From contig LR698958.1 of the NCBI GenBank assembly GCA_902381685.1, positions 418,297-482,296 on the forward strand: a DNA stretch of 64,000 nucleotides. Direction: 5' to 3'. The notes under the pieces were generated by a model, which saw only the letters and a program-made list of their open reading frames with translations, was not told the DNA's origin and did no database searches. The position numbers were made by a program, and so were the translations under genes. Positions 42,214-51,454 of this stretch are shown here, one piece after another (within the stretch, counting starts at the first letter, position 1; every line of letters starts with the position of its first letter). Origin of the DNA: Lachnospiraceae bacterium (GTDB lineage Bacteria > Bacillota > Clostridia > Lachnospirales > Lachnospiraceae).

Positions 42214-44580
42214 ATGAAGATGAATATGAAAATCGGTGCAGTTACTCTTGCCTGTGCCATTACTATCGGAAGTACACCTCTTTCTGCCATGGCAGCAGAA
42301 GTTCCACAGAAAAAAGAACCTTTAAAAATCGGTGTAATGTCGGACACCCACTATTTTTCTAAAAGTTTATACGGAGACTGCGAAGATTTCACAACGGCAA
42401 TGAACTCCGACCGAAAAATGTTAAAGGAAAGTGACGCCATACTGACAGGCACATTAAATCAACTTGTAAAAGATGAGCCTGACGTTGTAATGATTTCCGG
42501 CGACCTGACAAAAGACGGGGAACAGGTAAACCATGAGGCGGTTGCCGAAAAATTGAGCGAAGCAAAAGACGCATTGAAGAAAAAGGGTGTGGACACTAAT
42601 TTTTTTGTTATCAACGGCAATCACGACATCAACAATCCTCACGGAAAAGATTTTTCTTCCAAAACGGCACAGGACGCAGACAGAACAACTGTAGAGGAAT
42701 TTCGTGAAATCTATAAAGAATTCGGATACGGTGAAAATACAGTGCAGTACAACCCTGACAGCAATCGCGGCGGAAGTCTTTCCTACGTTACGCAGTTGGC
42801 GGAAGGATACACACTCATTGCCGTAGATACAGGCAAATACAGCAGCGACCAGACAGACAGCAAAGAAGATTTGCAGGAAACAGGAGGAGTTATCAGTCCA
42901 AAACTTTTAGACTGGGTGACCGCGCAGGCAGAAAAAGCGAAAGCAAAAGGCGATACCGTCATGGTTGTGCAACATCACGGAGTTATCCCTCACTTTGAAC
43001 AGGAACAGACATTGATGGCCGACTACCTCGTTGACAACTGGGAGGAAGTGCGTGAAGCATACGCAGACGCCGGAATCAGTTACGTTTTCACGGGGCATAT
43101 GCACGCAAATGATATTGCCTCCTACACATCTAAAAACGGAAATACTTTATATGACATTGAGACAGGGTCTCTTGTAACTTACCCTTCCCTGTTCCGCAGT
43201 ATCACTGTACAGAACGGAACGGACAAAACAAAAGACGGTAATACACTCACTACAAAAATGGAAACACCGGGAACAATCTCCTATGAAGATTTCGACACGG
43301 GAAATGTACAAAAAATTGAAAATCTGACCGAGTACGGCAAAAAACTGACGTTATCAAACGAGGTTATCCGCACAATGATTACGGAAGGTCTGCTTTCTCC
43401 TATGATAGATTTCACGTTGGCAAACGGTGGCAGCAGAGCACTTGTGGCGGATTTATTACAGGTAACCCCTGAGCAGACAAGCCGGACTCTTGTGGAAATG
43501 CTCACACAACTTCTTCCGACTACAAAAGAGAATGGTCTTCCACTCAGTGTATCCGGATTTAACTTCCGCATTTACTACGATGCAGCCGAAAAATGTATCC
43601 GTATCAGTCAGGATACTTCCAAGACAATTTCCGCAAAACAGGAAGGTGTACTGGAAATCCCGCTGGAAAACGGAGAAACGATTTCCATAACATTACCTGA
43701 AACTTTCCGAAAAACTTTAGCAGAACAGATTCAGACCGCCGCCATGACAGAAGAAAAAGCAGCGACAATAGAACTTTTCGTTTCCAATGAAAAACTGTCA
43801 AACTTTTTTGACCAACTGTTCGCAGACGTAGACAATCATCTGCTCGGAGACAAAGACGCACTTTTTTCCATTGTAGAAACATTAGTAAACCGGATTTTAG
43901 ACAGTAAAGTAGACGATACGCACAACGTATTTGATTTAGTCAACTATGTATATCAGTTACACCTTGCAGGTAATGAATCGTGCGATGCGTGGGCTGAGGC
44001 AGCAATCCAAAAAATACAGCAGGGCAATCTGCTTCCTGACATTTTAAAAGAAAGTATAAAGGCAACACAGCCTACGATTAAAAATGTCCTCTCCAAAATC
44101 AACATGAATTTAGAAACAGTTTTAGACAAAGGCAATAACAGTTTAACAACAAACCTGGCATACGGTGTCATTACAGGAATGATAAAAAATGCGGGTGATA
44201 TAGTGGATATGGTTGATTTAAGCACACTGCTCCCTGAAAGTATCTTAAAAGAAATTAATACACTTGCATATAATGCTGCCTATACAATGTCACACGATGA
44301 AAATTATCAGGAAGATTTAGATACTTCTATTTTGATGGAAGGAAAAACAAGTTGGGAAACGCCTGAAGTTCCCGAAACGCCTGAAACACCTGAAATTCCT
44401 GAAATTCCTGAAACGCCACAGAAACCTCAGACACAAAAACCTGTTCAACACCAGCAAAATGTAGCAACAAAAAAACCTGCGCAGACAGTAAAAACAGGAG
44501 ATTCCTCAAAAATTTCACTTACTCTCCTTATGCTTACGTTCAGTGTTGGGGCTATGGGATTGATTCGCAAAAAACGGTAA
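42214..44580 (+). CDS. Wall-anchored calcineurin-like metallophosphoesterase
   Basis: The ATG at 42214, behind AAAGGAAAG, gives 788 residues with a signal peptide ending near AMAAE. The metal-ligand motifs of the calcineurin fold follow in order: GVMSDTHYF, MISGDLTKDG, NGNHD, VVQHHG and TGHMHAND. A long helical region of unknown family follows (about 330-720). The C-terminus has a Pro-Glu-Thr repeat linker (PEVPETPETPEIPEIPETP-like), a wall signal QTVKTGD, a hydrophobic helix and RKKR. It may release phosphate from nucleotides or other phosphoesters outside the cell. It is monocistronic on the plus strand with its own promoter and terminator. Confidence 0.92.
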   Translation: MKMNMKIGAVTLACAITIGSTPLSAMAAEVPQKKEPLKIGVMSDTHYFSKSLYGDCEDFTTAMNSDRKMLKESDAILTGTLNQLVKDEPDVVMISGDLTKDGEQVNHEAVAEKLSEAKDALKKKGVDTNFFVINGNHDINNPHGKDFSSKTAQDADRTTVEEFREIYKEFGYGENTVQYNPDSNRGGSLSYVTQLAEGYTLIAVDTGKYSSDQTDSKEDLQETGGVISPKLLDWVTAQAEKAKAKGDTVMVVQHHGVIPHFEQEQTLMADYLVDNWEEVREAYADAGISYVFTGHMHANDIASYTSKNGNTLYDIETGSLVTYPSLFRSITVQNGTDKTKDGNTLTTKMETPGTISYEDFDTGNVQKIENLTEYGKKLTLSNEVIRTMITEGLLSPMIDFTLANGGSRALVADLLQVTPEQTSRTLVEMLTQLLPTTKENGLPLSVSGFNFRIYYDAAEKCIRISQDTSKTISAKQEGVLEIPLENGETISITLPETFRKTLAEQIQTAAMTEEKAATIELFVSNEKLSNFFDQLFADVDNHLLGDKDALFSIVETLVNRILDSKVDDTHNVFDLVNYVYQLHLAGNESCDAWAEAAIQKIQQGNLLPDILKESIKATQPTIKNVLSKINMNLETVLDKGNNSLTTNLAYGVITGMIKNAGDIVDMVDLSTLLPESILKEINTLAYNAAYTMSHDENYQEDLDTSILMEGKTSWETPEVPETPETPEIPEIPETPQKPQTQKPVQHQQNVATKKPAQTVKTGDSSKISLTLLMLTFSVGAMGLIRKKR

Positions 44581-44585
44581 TATAC

Positions 44586-44620
44586 AAACAGACACTTCAT
44601 TCTGTATGGAGTGTCTGTTT
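44586..44620 (+). terminator. Terminator of the phosphoesterase gene
   Basis: AAACAGACACT (44586-44596) pairs with AGTGTCTGTTT (44610-44620), followed by T residues. It lies directly after the stop codon and may also close the convergent ATPase gene. Confidence 0.78.
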
Positions 44621-44652
44621 TACTATTCATAAATTACTGTTTTCTCTGTCAC

Positions 44653-46890
44653 TTATTTTTTATATAAAATTCGTATCGCATTTAATACACAGAGCATTGC
44701 CACTCCTGTGTCTGCAAAAACAGCCAGCCACATATTTGCAAAACCAAGAAGTCCAAGTATCATTACAAGTACCTTTATCGCCAAAGCAAATACCACATTC
44801 TGTACGGCAATCTTTCCCGTCTGTTTCGCAATACGGATTGATGTCGGTATCGCCTCCACGGAAGAAGTCATAAAGACAACATCTGCCACTTCAATGGCAA
44901 CGTCCGCACCGCTTCCCATCGCCGCTCCCACGTCTGCCCCTGCAAGCACAGGCGCATCGTTGATACCGTCACCGACAAACATAACTGCCCCCTTCTCTTT
45001 ACGAATCTGCTGCAGTTTTTCCAGTTTATCCTGCGGAAGAAGTTGTGCATACACATTGTCAATTCCAACTTCTTTTGCTATGGCATCTGCACTCTTCTTT
45101 GCATCTCCGGTCAGCATTGTAATGTCCACTTTCTCTCCTTTTATCTGACGAACGGCTGAAATCGCATCTTCTTTAATTGTATCGGAAATGACAAGATAAC
45201 CGATGAATTTTCCGTTTAAGGCAACTAAAACTTCCGTACCATAAGATTTCTTTTCGTACTGTTGTAAATCTATCTTGTTTTCTTCCATCAAAGTACGGTT
45301 TCCGCAGAGAATTTCTCCTTCTTTCAATGACGCGCGAATACCTTTACCGGAAATCTCTTCCGCTTTCTGCGGACGCTCCAGTTTTAAACCTTTTTCTTTT
45401 CCCGCTGTGACAATGCTGTTTCCAATAGGGTGAGTGGAAATCAACTCACAGTTTCCCGCTAAACGAAGCAGTTCTTCTTCCGTTCCTTCCACAGCCACAC
45501 ATTTCTGCAGTACAAAATTCCCCTCTGTTATCGTTCCCGTCTTATCTACAACAACCTGTTTTACATCTTTTAATGCTTCCAGCGCTACGCCGCCCTTAAA
45601 CAGAATTCCTCTCTTAGAACCCGCGCCGATCCCCGAAAAGAATGCAAGCGGAACGCTTAGAACTAACGCACATGGACAACTGATAACAAGGAATGTAATT
45701 GCCGTGTAAATCCAATGTTCCCAATTTCCCGTAAATATTGACGGAAGAATTGCAGTCGCCAATGCAAGACCAACTACAAACGGAGTATATACTCTGGCAA
45801 ATTTTGTAATAAATCTATCAATCTTCGGCTTACTTGATGCCGCATTTTCCACAGAATTTAGAATGCGTGTTACCATAGAATCTTCCAAAACTTTTTCTAC
45901 TTTTACTTTCAGCACGCCTGTTAAATTGACACAGCCCGAAGTTACCTTCTCACCAACTTTTACTTTGACTGGAACCGGTTCGCCTGTCACTGCTGAAGTA
46001 TCTATCTGACTTTCTCCTTCCACGATAACGCTGTCCAGCGGAATTCTGTCACCGGCACGAACAAGAACAATGTCTCCAACCTGTGCATCTTCCGACGGAA
46101 TTACTTCTACCTTTTCACCTGTCATTCTGTTTACCACTTCCGGACGCAAATCAACTGCCTCCATAATCTGCGAACGGCTTCTTTCTACCGCAATATGCTC
46201 AAACAATTCTCCAATGCGATAGAAGAGCATAACGCCTACCGCCTCTGAAAATTCCCCGATGGCAAAGGCAGATAAGGTTGCCAGACTCATTAAGAAGTTT
46301 TCATCAAACACTCTTCCTTTCAGAAGGTTTTTTCCCGCAGTAAGAACAATTCCTCCCCCAAGTATAAGATATGAAAGTACAAATAAAACAATCGGAACTA
46401 TTTCCATTTTACCATTACAAATCACTCCGGCAATAAACAGCGCCGCTCCTATGCCAATACTGATGATTTCGCCTTTTTTATTCTCTTCTTTCTTCTCTTC
46501 GCGAAGCGCTTTTACACTTCGCTTTTTCTCTTTAATCACAACTCCGTCTTCCACAGAATCACATGCCTTTTGCAACAATGGAAGTAAATCTTTCTCCGAA
46601 TCCGAAGCCACCTGCAACTGTTTTGTGGCAAATGTAAGAACTGCCTCTTCAACTTCCGGTAACTCATTGATCTTCTTCTCGATTTTACTCGCACAGTTTG
46701 CACAATCTATATTTTCTATTGTATATATCGTTTTCTTTGCATGACTTGTTAATTCTTTTTTCTCTTCCACATCATGATGATGATGTCCACAACATTCATG
46801 GTGATCGTGGCCTCCACAGCATTCATGATGCTCATGATGGTCATGGTGGTCATGACCGCAGTTACATTTTTCCGTCTTATGTCCTGACAT
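44653..46890 (-). CDS. Zn/Cd/Pb-exporting P1B-type ATPase, His-rich
   Basis: From the ATG at 46890, behind AAGGAGGAGC, the 745-residue pump starts with a metal-binding tail in which residues 1-40 hold 15 His and 6 Cys. An HMA domain follows (IDCANC, C63 and C66), then eight membrane helices with SCPCALVLS in helix 6, phosphorylation loop DKTGTITEG, the P1B HP motif THPIGN, GDGINDAPVL, and late-helix Lys (IKVLVM) and Asp (ADTGVAML) residues typical of the Zn/Cd group. It exports toxic divalent metals. An ArsR-type palindrome sits at its promoter, so the sensor at 41591 is the likely regulator. Confidence 0.95.
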   Translation of the reverse strand: MSGHKTEKCNCGHDHHDHHEHHECCGGHDHHECCGHHHHDVEEKKELTSHAKKTIYTIENIDCANCASKIEKKINELPEVEEAVLTFATKQLQVASDSEKDLLPLLQKACDSVEDGVVIKEKKRSVKALREEKKEENKKGEIISIGIGAALFIAGVICNGKMEIVPIVLFVLSYLILGGGIVLTAGKNLLKGRVFDENFLMSLATLSAFAIGEFSEAVGVMLFYRIGELFEHIAVERSRSQIMEAVDLRPEVVNRMTGEKVEVIPSEDAQVGDIVLVRAGDRIPLDSVIVEGESQIDTSAVTGEPVPVKVKVGEKVTSGCVNLTGVLKVKVEKVLEDSMVTRILNSVENAASSKPKIDRFITKFARVYTPFVVGLALATAILPSIFTGNWEHWIYTAITFLVISCPCALVLSVPLAFFSGIGAGSKRGILFKGGVALEALKDVKQVVVDKTGTITEGNFVLQKCVAVEGTEEELLRLAGNCELISTHPIGNSIVTAGKEKGLKLERPQKAEEISGKGIRASLKEGEILCGNRTLMEENKIDLQQYEKKSYGTEVLVALNGKFIGYLVISDTIKEDAISAVRQIKGEKVDITMLTGDAKKSADAIAKEVGIDNVYAQLLPQDKLEKLQQIRKEKGAVMFVGDGINDAPVLAGADVGAAMGSGADVAIEVADVVFMTSSVEAIPTSIRIAKQTGKIAVQNVVFALAIKVLVMILGLLGFANMWLAVFADTGVAMLCVLNAIRILYKK

Positions 46891-46905
46891 ACTTGCTCCT
46901 CCTTT

Positions 46906-46925
46906 ATATGAATAACTGTTCATAT
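46906..46925. promoter_or_regulatory. ArsR/SmtB-type operator
   Basis: ATATGAATAACTGTTCATAT is an inverted repeat with perfect ATATGAA/TTCATAT half-sites, matching the operator form of CadC/SmtB sensors. A further TTCATAT half-site overlaps the -10 at 46928-46934. Position just downstream of the -10 is right for repression. Confidence 0.78.
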
Positions 46926-46929
46926 GTTC

Positions 46930-46958
46930 ATATAACCACTTTTTTATAATTTTGTCAA
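46930..46958 (-). promoter_or_regulatory. Promoter of the metal ATPase gene
   Basis: On the minus strand TTGACA (46953-46958), 17 bp and TTATAT (46930-46935). The operator lies directly downstream and overlaps it through an extra half-site. Confidence 0.78.
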
Positions 46959-47005
46959 TAGAAAATGCAAAAGATTTTTTATTTTATTCAAAAGAGTGAA
47001 CATGA

Positions 47006-47011
47006 TATACT
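47006..47011 (+). promoter_or_regulatory. Extended -10 promoter of the GNAT gene
   Basis: TGATATACT gives a TGn-extended -10 (TATACT 47006-47011), 36 bp before the start; the -35 is weak. It is divergent from the ATPase promoter. Confidence 0.45.
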
Positions 47012-47046
47012 GTCATCATAAAAGTTAAATTCAACAGGAGGTAATA

Positions 47047-47493
47047 ATGATACTTAGAAAATATAACTCAACAGACTGTGAGCAATTAGCAGAATTATTT
47101 TACGACACCGTTCATACGGTAAACGCAGAAGATTACACGGAAGAACAGTTAAATGTATGGGCAACCGGACAGATTGACTTGGAAAAATGGAATGCTTCCT
47201 TTGAAAAAAATCATACAGTTATTGCTGTTGAAGAAGATAAGATTGTCGGATTCGGTGATATGGATAAAACAGGCTATCTTGACCGCCTGTATGTCCATAA
47301 AGATTATCAGAGAATGGGAATTGCCTCTTCCATCTGCGATGAACTGGAAAAACATTTTTCTTCCTCTTTTACTACACACGCATCGATTACGGCAAGACCG
47401 TTTTTTGAAAAGAGAGGATACACGGTTGTGAAGGAACAACAGGTAGAGAGGGGCGGCATTCTTCTTACGAATTTTGTAATGAAGAAAAACTAA
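47047..47493 (+). CDS. GNAT-family N-acetyltransferase
   Basis: The 148-residue protein begins MILRKYNSTDCEQLAELFYDTV and has the GNAT core: a VEEDKIVGFGDM strand pair, LYVHKDYQRMGIASSICDEL with the acetyl-CoA loop (RMGIAS) and a C-terminal FFEKRGYTVV. The pattern is close to the YafP/ElaA-like small acetyltransferases; the substrate is unknown. AGGAGG precedes the start. It ends in a hairpin shared with the convergent ung gene. Confidence 0.92.
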   Translation: MILRKYNSTDCEQLAELFYDTVHTVNAEDYTEEQLNVWATGQIDLEKWNASFEKNHTVIAVEEDKIVGFGDMDKTGYLDRLYVHKDYQRMGIASSICDELEKHFSSSFTTHASITARPFFEKRGYTVVKEQQVERGGILLTNFVMKKN

Positions 47494-47514
47494 AGAGAGG
47501 GAATCCCCTCTCTT
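47493..47514. terminator. Shared terminator of GNAT and ung
   Basis: AAGAGAGGG (47493-47501) pairs with CCCTCTCTT (47506-47514) over a 4-nt loop. Stop codons of both convergent genes touch the stem. The T-run is better on the minus strand, so it serves ung most clearly. Confidence 0.72.
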
Positions 47515-48187
47515 ATCTGCTCTCTATCTGCCAGTCAATCGGCTCAACTCCATGTTCTTCTAAAAACGCATTTGTTTTACTAAACGGTTTACTTCCAAAA
47601 AATCCGCGATATGCCGACAGCGGACTTGGGTGAGGCGCTTCCAAAATCAAATGTTTCGGATTTGTCAACATTGATTTCTTTGCCTGTGCAGGTTTTCCCC
47701 ACAAAATATATACTATCGGTCTGTCCTGTGTATTTACCGCGCGGATTGCTGCGTCCGTAAATTCTTCCCAGCCGATTCCCCTGTGAGAATTCGCCTGATG
47801 AGCCCGCACAGTCAGAACCGTATTGAGCATAAGTACACCCTGCTCAGCCCATTTTGTCAAATATCCGTGATTTGGAATAACGCACCCCAAATCATCGTGT
47901 AACTCCTTATAAATATTTACCAGTGAAGGCGGAATCTCCACCTCCGGCTTAACAGAAAAACAAAGCCCATGTGCCTGATTTACATTGTGATAGGGATCCT
48001 GCCCCAAAATAACCACTTTCACATTTTTCAGCGGTGTCAAATGAAACGCATTAAAAATATCATCTGCCGGCGGAAAAATAAGGTGTGTATGATATTCCTC
48101 CAAGACCTTCTTATGTAACTCAGCATAGTATGGCTTTCTAAATTCATCTTTTAACGCGTCCAGCCAGTCATTATTAATTGCTCCCAT
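47513..48187 (-). CDS. ung: Uracil-DNA glycosylase (family 1)
   Basis: Ung removes uracil from DNA in base excision repair. The 224 residues show the family 1 catalytic motif GQDPYHNVNQAHGL with D64, the uracil pocket and the leucine-loop motif HPSPLSAYRGFFG. A start at 48187 has a good ribosome site. It is transcribed on its own between the histidine kinase gene and the shared terminator. Confidence 0.97.
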   Translation of the reverse strand: MGAINNDWLDALKDEFRKPYYAELHKKVLEEYHTHLIFPPADDIFNAFHLTPLKNVKVVILGQDPYHNVNQAHGLCFSVKPEVEIPPSLVNIYKELHDDLGCVIPNHGYLTKWAEQGVLMLNTVLTVRAHQANSHRGIGWEEFTDAAIRAVNTQDRPIVYILWGKPAQAKKSMLTNPKHLILEAPHPSPLSAYRGFFGSKPFSKTNAFLEEHGVEPIDWQIESR

Positions 48188-48211
48188 ATCGGTATCTCCT
48201 TCTTTATTTCC

Positions 48212-49687
48212 TTATTTCAAATCCAATTCCATAAAAAATTCTACACCGTTATCATAATTCTTCACGCCATATGATTTGTGGAAAGATTCCATAATCGCCT
48301 TAACGATGGAAAGTCCTATACCGTTTCCTCCATACTCTCTTGTGCGCGCCTTATCCACTTTGTAAAATTTATCCCAAATATGCCCTATATCCTCTTCCGG
48401 AATCGGAGAACCTGTGTTGAATACAGAAACTCTCACCGTCTCTTCCTTCTTCACAATCTTTATTTCAATTATATTCTCTCCCGCCACATGATTCAAGGCA
48501 TTACTGATATAATTTCTGATAACCTGTTCCGCTTTAAACTCATCTGCCCACACATATACAGATTCTTCCATAATGAAATTGATTTTGACACCTTTTTGCT
48601 GAATCAAAATATCGCATGACTGAATGACACCGCGCACTAACTCCACAATATCAAACCGTTCAAATGATATCTCCTCCTTGCCAAACTCTAACTGGTTCAG
48701 CGTCAGAAGATTTCTCACCATCTGATTCATCTTATTCGCTTCGTCCATAATAACATCACAGTAAAACTCGCGGCTTTCCACATCGTCACTGATTCCTTCT
48801 TTCAATCCTTCCGCATATCCCTGAATCAGTGCAATCGGTGTTTTTAATTCATGAGAAACATTTCCCAAAAATTCCGTACGCATCGTCTCTATCTGTTCTT
48901 TTTTCTCAATATCTTTCTGTAATTCGTTATTTGCACTCTTTAACTCAGAAATGGTTGTTTCCAATCTCTGTGACATTTTGTTAAAATTGCAGCCCAAAAT
49001 TCCAATTTCATTTTTCCCGCCGCTTGTGTATTTTGCATCAAAATCTAAATCAGCCATTTTCTCCGAGAGCATCGCCAACTCTAAAATCGGATCGGTAATC
49101 TTCTTTGAAAAATACCAAATAATCACGATACTGATAAGGATAACCCCCACTCCGATATACATGAGAAAACGGTTAAAAATCATGACACTTTCACGTATAC
49201 TTTCCAGCGGACTTCTAAAAAGAAATACATTTCCATTAGAAAAATTTCCCCACATCTCCAAATATTCCATTTTATTCCGCGGGTCTTTCGCCTTTCGCAG
49301 TTCATAGTTATCGCTTGACTTCAAAAGCGTACTTTCTTCCTGATTAATATTAAAACGGTAGCCGACTAAACGTGTTTTCAGCTCTTCATTTTCCGAGTCT
49401 GTACGCATTTTAATCCGTATGCTTCCGGTGGCATCTGTCACAATAAGAGAGACGTTGCTTTTCTCCACCAACGGCCCTAAAGTCTTATTCAGACTTTCGG
49501 AATCCATTTCCTTATTTTCCTCCATCAGTTTATTAAGAGATTGATATATATTTGTTAGTACCTGCATTTTATTTTGTACATAGTATTCCTCGAGAAATCT
49601 GCTGTTCATAACAAACACCGCTAGAAGAATAAACATTACAATTCCAATAAATACAGTTGCCATCTGACGTTTTATTGAATATTTCAT
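48212..49687 (-). CDS. Sensor histidine kinase (HAMP, HisKA)
   Basis: The 491 residues have an N-terminal membrane helix (about 8-28), an extracytoplasmic domain (29-172), a second helix (173-193), HAMP (195-250), HisKA with phospho-acceptor H279 in GNVSHELKTPI, and an ATPase domain with N-box YISNALNHVA and GGNGIGLSIV. The start shares a base with the response regulator stop, so the pair is one unit. The stimulus is unknown; the layout resembles envelope-stress and antibiotic-response kinases. Confidence 0.95.
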   Translation of the reverse strand: MKYSIKRQMATVFIGIVMFILLAVFVMNSRFLEEYYVQNKMQVLTNIYQSLNKLMEENKEMDSESLNKTLGPLVEKSNVSLIVTDATGSIRIKMRTDSENEELKTRLVGYRFNINQEESTLLKSSDNYELRKAKDPRNKMEYLEMWGNFSNGNVFLFRSPLESIRESVMIFNRFLMYIGVGVILISIVIIWYFSKKITDPILELAMLSEKMADLDFDAKYTSGGKNEIGILGCNFNKMSQRLETTISELKSANNELQKDIEKKEQIETMRTEFLGNVSHELKTPIALIQGYAEGLKEGISDDVESREFYCDVIMDEANKMNQMVRNLLTLNQLEFGKEEISFERFDIVELVRGVIQSCDILIQQKGVKINFIMEESVYVWADEFKAEQVIRNYISNALNHVAGENIIEIKIVKKEETVRVSVFNTGSPIPEEDIGHIWDKFYKVDKARTREYGGNGIGLSIVKAIMESFHKSYGVKNYDNGVEFFMELDLK

Positions 49688-50364
49688 TACGACACCTCAA
49701 ATTTATAGCCCATGCCCCAAATCGTTTTAATATAATCACCTTTATCGCCCAGTTTACTTCTTAATTTCTTCACGTGAGTATCTATTGTTCGCGCATCGCC
49801 AAAATAATCATAATTCCATACATTATTCAATATTTTTTCTCTTGAAAGTGCAATACCCTGATTTTCCACAAAGTATGACAGCAATTCAAACTCCTTATAA
49901 CTCAACTCAATCGGCTGATTGTCAATGGTAACAAGATGCGCCGTCTTATCTATCACAATTCCACCCGCATCAATTGATTCCTCAGAAAACAATACGTTTG
50001 TCCTTCTTAAAATTGCTTCAACTCTCGCCACCAGTATTTTCGGACTGAATGGTTTCGCAATATATTCATCTACTCCCAAATCAAATCCCTGTAACTCATC
50101 TTTTTCATCTGCTCTTGCCGTCAGCATAATGATAGGTACCTGTGAAACCTGTCGCACTTCTCTACACACCTGCCAACCGTCCATCTTCGGCATCATCACG
50201 TCCAAAATTAAAAGTGCAATGTCTTTATTATCATAAAAGACGTCCATTGCCTCAAGGCCATCTCCTGCCTCAAGAACGGTGAACCCGTCCCTCTCCAAAA
50301 AGTCTTTGACTAACTTTCTCATTCTGCTCTCATCATCTACTATTAATATTTTCAATCGCTCCAT
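49687..50364 (-). CDS. OmpR/PhoB-family response regulator
   Basis: The 225-residue regulator has a receiver domain with phospho-acceptor D55 (LLILDVMMPKMDGW), acidic D10 and D11, and the conserved Lys in YIAKPFSP. A winged-helix effector follows (VRTIDTHVKKLRSKLG-like, here ARTIDTHVKKLRSKLGD). It is coupled to the kinase gene by a 1-base overlap. Targets cannot be read from the window. Confidence 0.95.
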   Translation of the reverse strand: MERLKILIVDDESRMRKLVKDFLERDGFTVLEAGDGLEAMDVFYDNKDIALLILDVMMPKMDGWQVCREVRQVSQVPIIMLTARADEKDELQGFDLGVDEYIAKPFSPKILVARVEAILRRTNVLFSEESIDAGGIVIDKTAHLVTIDNQPIELSYKEFELLSYFVENQGIALSREKILNNVWNYDYFGDARTIDTHVKKLRSKLGDKGDYIKTIWGMGYKFEVS

Positions 50365-50429
50365 GATTTCTTCTCCTCGTCACCTGTTTTCTTTTATCCT
50401 AACAGAGAAATATGTTCCTTTTGTGAAAA

Positions 50430-51323
50430 TCACAAATTTTCCCTTATCGGTTTTACATTGCTCATCAGTTTTTTTCCGTCACTTGTCAAAATAATCGTTC
50501 CCTGCTCATCTGTACGAAATAATTTTATCTTTCTTTTTTTAACTCTTTTCAATACTGATTTGTGGGGGTGTCCGAAGGGATTTCCCTCTGCACAACACAC
50601 TACAGCATACTCGGGGGAAACTGCTTTTAGAAATTTCATCGAATTCGTATCACTGCTGCCGTGGTGGTTTAATTTTAACACGTCCGATTTCAGATACACA
50701 TCTTTCTCCGACAATTCCTTTTCCAATGTTTTGCTGATATCACCACAAAATAAAAAACTGTGTTTTCCATTACTGATTCTCAAAATTAGAGAAGAATCGT
50801 TCACATCTTCATAAATTTTGTTTGGATTTGGGGCTAAAAACATCATTTTCACCTTTCCGAGCGTTCTCACTTCTTTCCACTTCGGTACGGTTATTGGTAT
50901 TTGTTTTGCCTGCGCAGTCTCCCGAATATCCCGATAAGTATGTGTCCCATATGTCTGTTTTGGTAAAAATAATTCTCCAACTTCAAAATTATATAATACT
51001 GCGTCAATTCCTCCGATATGGTCTTCATGCCCATGCGTCCCAACTACATAATCCAAGTAAGTTATCCCCTTTTTGCGAAGATATTCGACCACTTTTCCAC
51101 CTGTCGCATTTGTTCCACCGTCAATCAGCATATTTTTTCCACCCGACTGTATCAAAATGGATTCTGACTGCCCTGTATCCATAAAATGTACTTTTAATTC
51201 TCCTGATGCGTCCTGTAGAACTTTTTTCGTTTCCCACTTCTCCTGAAAACGAAAGAAGATAACAGTCAGGCAGAAAATAGTGATTATAATACTAATCCGA
51301 CGGATTCTCCTGTTCCTATTCAT
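50430..51323 (-). CDS. ComEC/Rec2-like secreted metallo-beta-lactamase-fold hydrolase
   Basis: ATG at 51323 (MNRNRRIRRISI), behind AGGAG, is preferred over the in-frame GTG at 51332. The 297 residues have one N-terminal membrane anchor (about 10-28), then the MBL fold with FMDTGQSESILI, DGGTNATGG and the metal motif GTHGHEDHIGG, LKLNHHGSSDTNS. This matches the C-terminal domain of competence protein ComEC without its membrane channel. It may be an extracellular nuclease or phosphodiesterase. A hairpin at the start may hide the ribosome site. Confidence 0.88.
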   Translation of the reverse strand: MNRNRRIRRISIIITIFCLTVIFFRFQEKWETKKVLQDASGELKVHFMDTGQSESILIQSGGKNMLIDGGTNATGGKVVEYLRKKGITYLDYVVGTHGHEDHIGGIDAVLYNFEVGELFLPKQTYGTHTYRDIRETAQAKQIPITVPKWKEVRTLGKVKMMFLAPNPNKIYEDVNDSSLILRISNGKHSFLFCGDISKTLEKELSEKDVYLKSDVLKLNHHGSSDTNSMKFLKAVSPEYAVVCCAEGNPFGHPHKSVLKRVKKRKIKLFRTDEQGTIILTSDGKKLMSNVKPIRENL

Positions 51324-51326
51324 ATT

Positions 51327-51351
51327 GCACACTCCTTTTTAGGTAGTGTGC
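51327..51351 (-). promoter_or_regulatory. Hairpin over the MBL gene ribosome binding site
   Basis: GCACACT (51327-51333) pairs with AGTGTGC (51345-51351). In the minus-strand mRNA the AGGAG Shine-Dalgarno lies at the loop and into the 3' arm, so the fold would limit ribosome access. It may regulate translation. Confidence 0.4.
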
Positions 51352-51420
51352 CACGTTTTAACACTCTATTATTCGTTTAAATAAATCTTTCTGCGCAGCG
51401 CGGAATCACTATAACTAAGA

Positions 51421-51445
51421 GCGGGAACTTTTCAACTATTCCCGC
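51421..51445 (-). terminator. Hairpin after aroF
   Basis: GCGGGAA (51421-51427) and TTCCCGC (51439-51445) enclose 11 nt, 10 bp after the aroF stop. The T-run is on the plus side, so its strength for aroF is uncertain. Confidence 0.5.
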
Positions 51446-51454
51446 CCTTTTCTA

